In this document: piece by piece, positions 5,476 through 5,701 of the stretch
How the letters are laid out: every line of letters starts with the position of its first letter
Numbering within the stretch: position 1 is the first letter of the stretch
Assembly (NCBI GenBank): GCA_018814245.1
Contig: JAHIZN010000127.1
Coordinates: 1 to 5,701 of the forward strand
DNA from: a bacterium
Lineage (GTDB): Bacteria > UBA9089 > CG2-30-40-21
DNA: 5,701 nt
Direction of reading: 5' to 3'
Translations under genes and position numbers: made by a program
Notes under the pieces: generated by a model
Database searches by the model: none
What the model saw: the letters and a program-made list of their open reading frames with translations, nothing else
Told to the model about the DNA's origin: nothing

Positions 5476-5504
5476 TAGACATTTCTTCCTTTTTATGCTA
5501 TACT
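5476..5504 (+). promoter_or_regulatory. Transposase promoter predicting a leaderless mRNA
   Basis: TAGACA (5476-5481) and TATACT (5499-5504) are spaced by 17 nt. The usual start, 6-7 nt after the -10 box, falls on the A of the transposase ATG at 5511. No Shine-Dalgarno is present upstream of that ATG, which agrees with leaderless translation. Confidence 0.55.
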
Positions 5505-5510
5505 TGAATC

Positions 5511-5701
5511 ATGGCTAATGATTCAATAAAAACTGGCAAAAGACATAAAAAAGACCCTATTCAAGAGAAAGACCTGCAAGGGGTTAAGCTTATTCATAAG
5601 TTTATTCCTCTACTTGAACGCTTTCATTCGATTAAAGACCATCATAACAGGGAACTCTATTTTGATCAATACATTTGTCTTATCTTGCTTTATTTTTTTA
5701 A
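5511..5701 (+). CDS. IS4-family transposase, N-terminal part (truncated by window end)
   Basis: Sixty-three codons are open to the window edge. After a basic N-terminus (MANDSIKTGKRHKKD), residues 26-63 carry a pattern I recognise from the N-terminus of IS4-type transposases: KFIPLLERFHSIKDHHNREL followed by YFDQYICLILLYFF. In relatives this is followed by FNP and then the DDE nuclease domain with its YREK signature, which is not in the window. The protein would cut and rejoin the element ends. The ATG at 5511 has no ribosome site; the promoter at 5476-5504 suggests translation from a leaderless message. No upstream in-frame start fits better. Whether the transposase is intact cannot be told. 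Confidence 0.85.
   Translation, partial: MANDSIKTGKRHKKDPIQEKDLQGVKLIHKFIPLLERFHSIKDHHNRELYFDQYICLILLYFF

Larger units (their letters stand above)
5382..5701 (+). mobile_element. Left end of an IS4-family insertion sequence (runs off the window)
   Basis: The break in the nucleotidyltransferase frame and the downstream transposase start place the left end between 5376 and 5384. I put it at 5382 because CTGTTCGG starts with CTG, as do ends of IS4-family members such as IS10 and IS50. A leader of about 130 nt separates the end from the transposase ATG. The right end, the inverted repeat and the target duplication (expected to match bases just left of 5382) lie outside the window, so the exact boundary stays open. 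Confidence 0.7.

Overview
The window reads as a bacterial chromosome segment: ordinary Shine-Dalgarno sites, sigma70-like promoters, two intact housekeeping-type genes, then a gene-poor, AT-rich stretch rearranged by mobile DNA. The taxon cannot be fixed from the sequence. A long pyruvate,phosphate dikinase suits an anaerobic or fermentative lifestyle. My recollection is that the 60-residue SAP/Rho-N protein with a Cys tail is common in Desulfobacterota-like and related uncultured lineages, but this is a weak hint only.

Left part (1-1339): a clear promoter at 157-186 drives an exported cell-wall hydrolase with two LysM domains and a C-terminal NlpC/P60 peptidase. The LysM-LysM linker is built from two DNA arrays with a strict 7-nt period.

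Middle (1337-4190): a third 7-nt array begins on the stop codon of the hydrolase gene. It fills the gap to ppdK and folds into a 19-bp stem that ends 4 nt before the ppdK Shine-Dalgarno. ppdK encodes a complete 908-residue pyruvate,phosphate dikinase with all key residues and an extra ~32 residues in the C-terminal domain. A 13-bp hairpin follows and is shared with a convergent small gene (4276-4458, minus) for a SAP/Rho-N-like protein with a Cys-rich tail. That gene has a near-consensus promoter overlapped by a perfect palindrome, a candidate operator.

Right part (4459-5701): about 800 bp hold no convincing gene. They contain a well-delimited 258-bp non-autonomous element with 22-bp terminal inverted repeats beginning GTAA and a perfect 8-bp target duplication (IS66-like MITE). 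A sequence motif of that element recurs nearby in a decayed context. Next come two possible promoters and the first 41 codons of a MNT-type nucleotidyltransferase gene, cut just before its catalytic DxD by the left end of an IS4-family insertion sequence. The transposase N-terminus of that IS runs off the window, and its promoter predicts a leaderless mRNA.

The hydrolase and ppdK share a strand and possibly a transcript but no obvious pathway. The most unusual observations are the three heptamer arrays clustered around one gene and the IS66-like MITE. I see no new defence or metabolic system here.
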